NCBI GenBank assembly: GCA_028821635.1
Contig: JAPPDO010000237.1
Coordinates: 1 to 5,634, forward strand
Length of the DNA: 5,634 nucleotides
Reading direction: 5' to 3'
Source: Ekhidna sp.
GTDB taxonomy: Bacteria; Bacteroidota; Bacteroidia; Cytophagales; Cyclobacteriaceae
Shown: positions 4,503 to 5,634 of the stretch, piece after piece
Layout of the letters: each line of letters opens with the position of its first letter
Numbering within the stretch: position 1 is the first letter of the stretch
Made by a program: the position numbers and the translations under genes
Notes under the pieces: generated by a model
The model's database searches: none
Told to the model about the DNA's origin: nothing
The model's input: the letters and a program-made list of their open reading frames with translations, nothing else

Positions 4503-5634
4503 ATGAGGTTAGCAAAAGAAATAGTGAGGACATTTATTTTCATTTTTATCATTCTGGCATGCAAAGGTGAGGATGATCTAAGTGTTGAGGAATGCAATGT
4601 AACAGTAATGTATGATGGGGCTACCTTAAGCGTTTGCGAAGATGATGAAGTAGACTCACTAGTCAGGGATCAAGACTTGTTTATTTGGCAGGCCATGAAT
4701 CTTTTTTACTACTATCAACCGGATGTACCCGCTCTCGCTGATGATCTTTTCCCGAATTATAAAGAGCTTTATAATTATTTGAATAGATTTAGTTCTTCGG
4801 AAAGTATGTTCTCAGAAGGACTTTTATCAAATAGCGACCGATTTTCATGGATTGTAGATGATTATGTGGCCCTTGAGGAATCTTTTCAAGGGATTGGCAC
4901 ATCTTTTGGTTATGAGTTTCGACTACTGAGAGAATCGGAAGGAAGCAGTAATCTATTTGGCTATGTAGAGTACGTCATAGATGATGGGCCTGCTTACGCC
5001 GCAGGTCTGAAAAGAGGCGACATCTTCAATAAAGTCAATGGAATACAACTTACAACGAATAATTATCAAAATGCGTTGTTTGGGACTGACGCTTACCGGA
5101 TTACACTGGCAAAAATTGAAAACAACGAAATCCTATCCACTAATTCATCCGTTTCGTTGGCGGCGGTTCCATTGACCGAAAACCCAATATTATATCACGA
5201 CATTATTGAATTAGAGGGGCTGAGGGCCGGCTATTTGGTTTACAATCAATTCATTCATAATAATAATGCGCACAGAGAGCTTAACAACGTGTTTGGTTCG
5301 TTTAAAAGTGCGGGTGTTAGTGAACTGATACTTGATTTACGCTATAATCCGGGCGGTTCCGTGCTAACGACAAGAATCCTTGCCTCATTGATTTATGCTG
5401 CAACCTCATCAACAGAATTTGGTTCAATAATTTTTAACGACAAACTCAAAGACTTTTTTAATAATCCTCTTTACTTTTTGGAAGAACTGCCTATAGTAGA
5501 TGAAGATACTAATACTACAAGCATAGAAGAGATAAATTCTTTGAATAATTTATCCAGAGTGTTTGTTTTAACCTCTAATAGCACAGCGTCTGCTTCAGAA
5601 TTATTGATCGTTGGATTAAGCCCCTATCTGGATG
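4503..5634 (+). CDS. S41-family protease lipoprotein, 3' truncated by the window
   Basis: This is an open frame of 377 codons running off the right edge. Residues 1-20 form a lipoprotein signal peptide: basic start, hydrophobic FIFIFIILA, lipobox ILAC with C20. The acidic KGEDD after it resembles Bacteroidota surface-lipoprotein export signals. An N-terminal helical region (about 55-130) precedes a PDZ-like domain (about 150-225, with GPAYAAGLKRGDIFNKVNG at 162-180). The S41 protease core begins near 240, with LILDLRYNPGG (275-285) and TASASE (361-366), S363 being the expected nucleophile. The catalytic lysine, expected about 25 residues later, lies beyond the window. An in-frame ATG at 4470 would add 11 residues (MFSIRLDIGIS). 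4503 is preferred because it gives a compact signal peptide. Substrate unknown. Confidence 0.9.
   Translation, partial: MRLAKEIVRTFIFIFIILACKGEDDLSVEECNVTVMYDGATLSVCEDDEVDSLVRDQDLFIWQAMNLFYYYQPDVPALADDLFPNYKELYNYLNRFSSSESMFSEGLLSNSDRFSWIVDDYVALEESFQGIGTSFGYEFRLLRESEGSSNLFGYVEYVIDDGPAYAAGLKRGDIFNKVNGIQLTTNNYQNALFGTDAYRITLAKIENNEILSTNSSVSLAAVPLTENPILYHDIIELEGLRAGYLVYNQFIHNNNAHRELNNVFGSFKSAGVSELILDLRYNPGGSVLTTRILASLIYAATSSTEFGSIIFNDKLKDFFNNPLYFLEELPIVDEDTNTTSIEEINSLNNLSRVFVLTSNSTASASELLIVGLSPYLD

Overview
The window looks like a chromosomal segment from a member of the Bacteroidota, probably of the Cytophagales/Flavobacteriia type. This is inferred from AT-rich coding sequence, the absence of Shine-Dalgarno sequences before the genes, a start-proximal match to the Bacteroidota -7 promoter box (TAnnTTTG), and proteins whose motifs look typical of that phylum. 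I cannot name a genus.

Layout. Positions 1-473 carry no gene. They hold a patchwork of small repeats: a degenerate A/C/G-rich short-period array, a two-copy 21-bp tandem repeat framed by an 8-bp inverted repeat, two diverged copies of a roughly 60-bp hairpin-bearing repeat, and a nested inverted repeat. From 474 to 1539 on the minus strand is the ribosomal protein operon rpsF-rpsR-rplI (S6, S18, L9), transcribed leftward towards the repeats. Upstream of it on the same strand, 1604-2536 encodes a membrane-anchored periplasmic coiled-coil protein of unknown function with its own likely promoter. Then come a divergent class I methyltransferase-like protein (2579-3349) and apaG (3346-3732). These two overlap by four bases (TTGA), with a TTG start for the methyltransferase.

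An AT-rich 63-bp gap separates apaG from divergently transcribed genes on the plus strand: ung (uracil-DNA glycosylase, 3796-4458) and an S41-family (C-terminal-processing-type) protease lipoprotein starting at 4503. The latter runs off the right edge of the window after its nucleophile serine.

How the genes relate. The three ribosomal genes form one translational unit. apaG and the methyltransferase look translationally coupled. The remaining neighbours are housekeeping or envelope genes with no evident shared pathway. I see no defence system, CRISPR array, integrase, transposase gene, tRNA or rRNA. The least explained parts are the 1-473 repeat patchwork, the coiled-coil protein, and the altered acidic positions in the methyltransferase-like protein.
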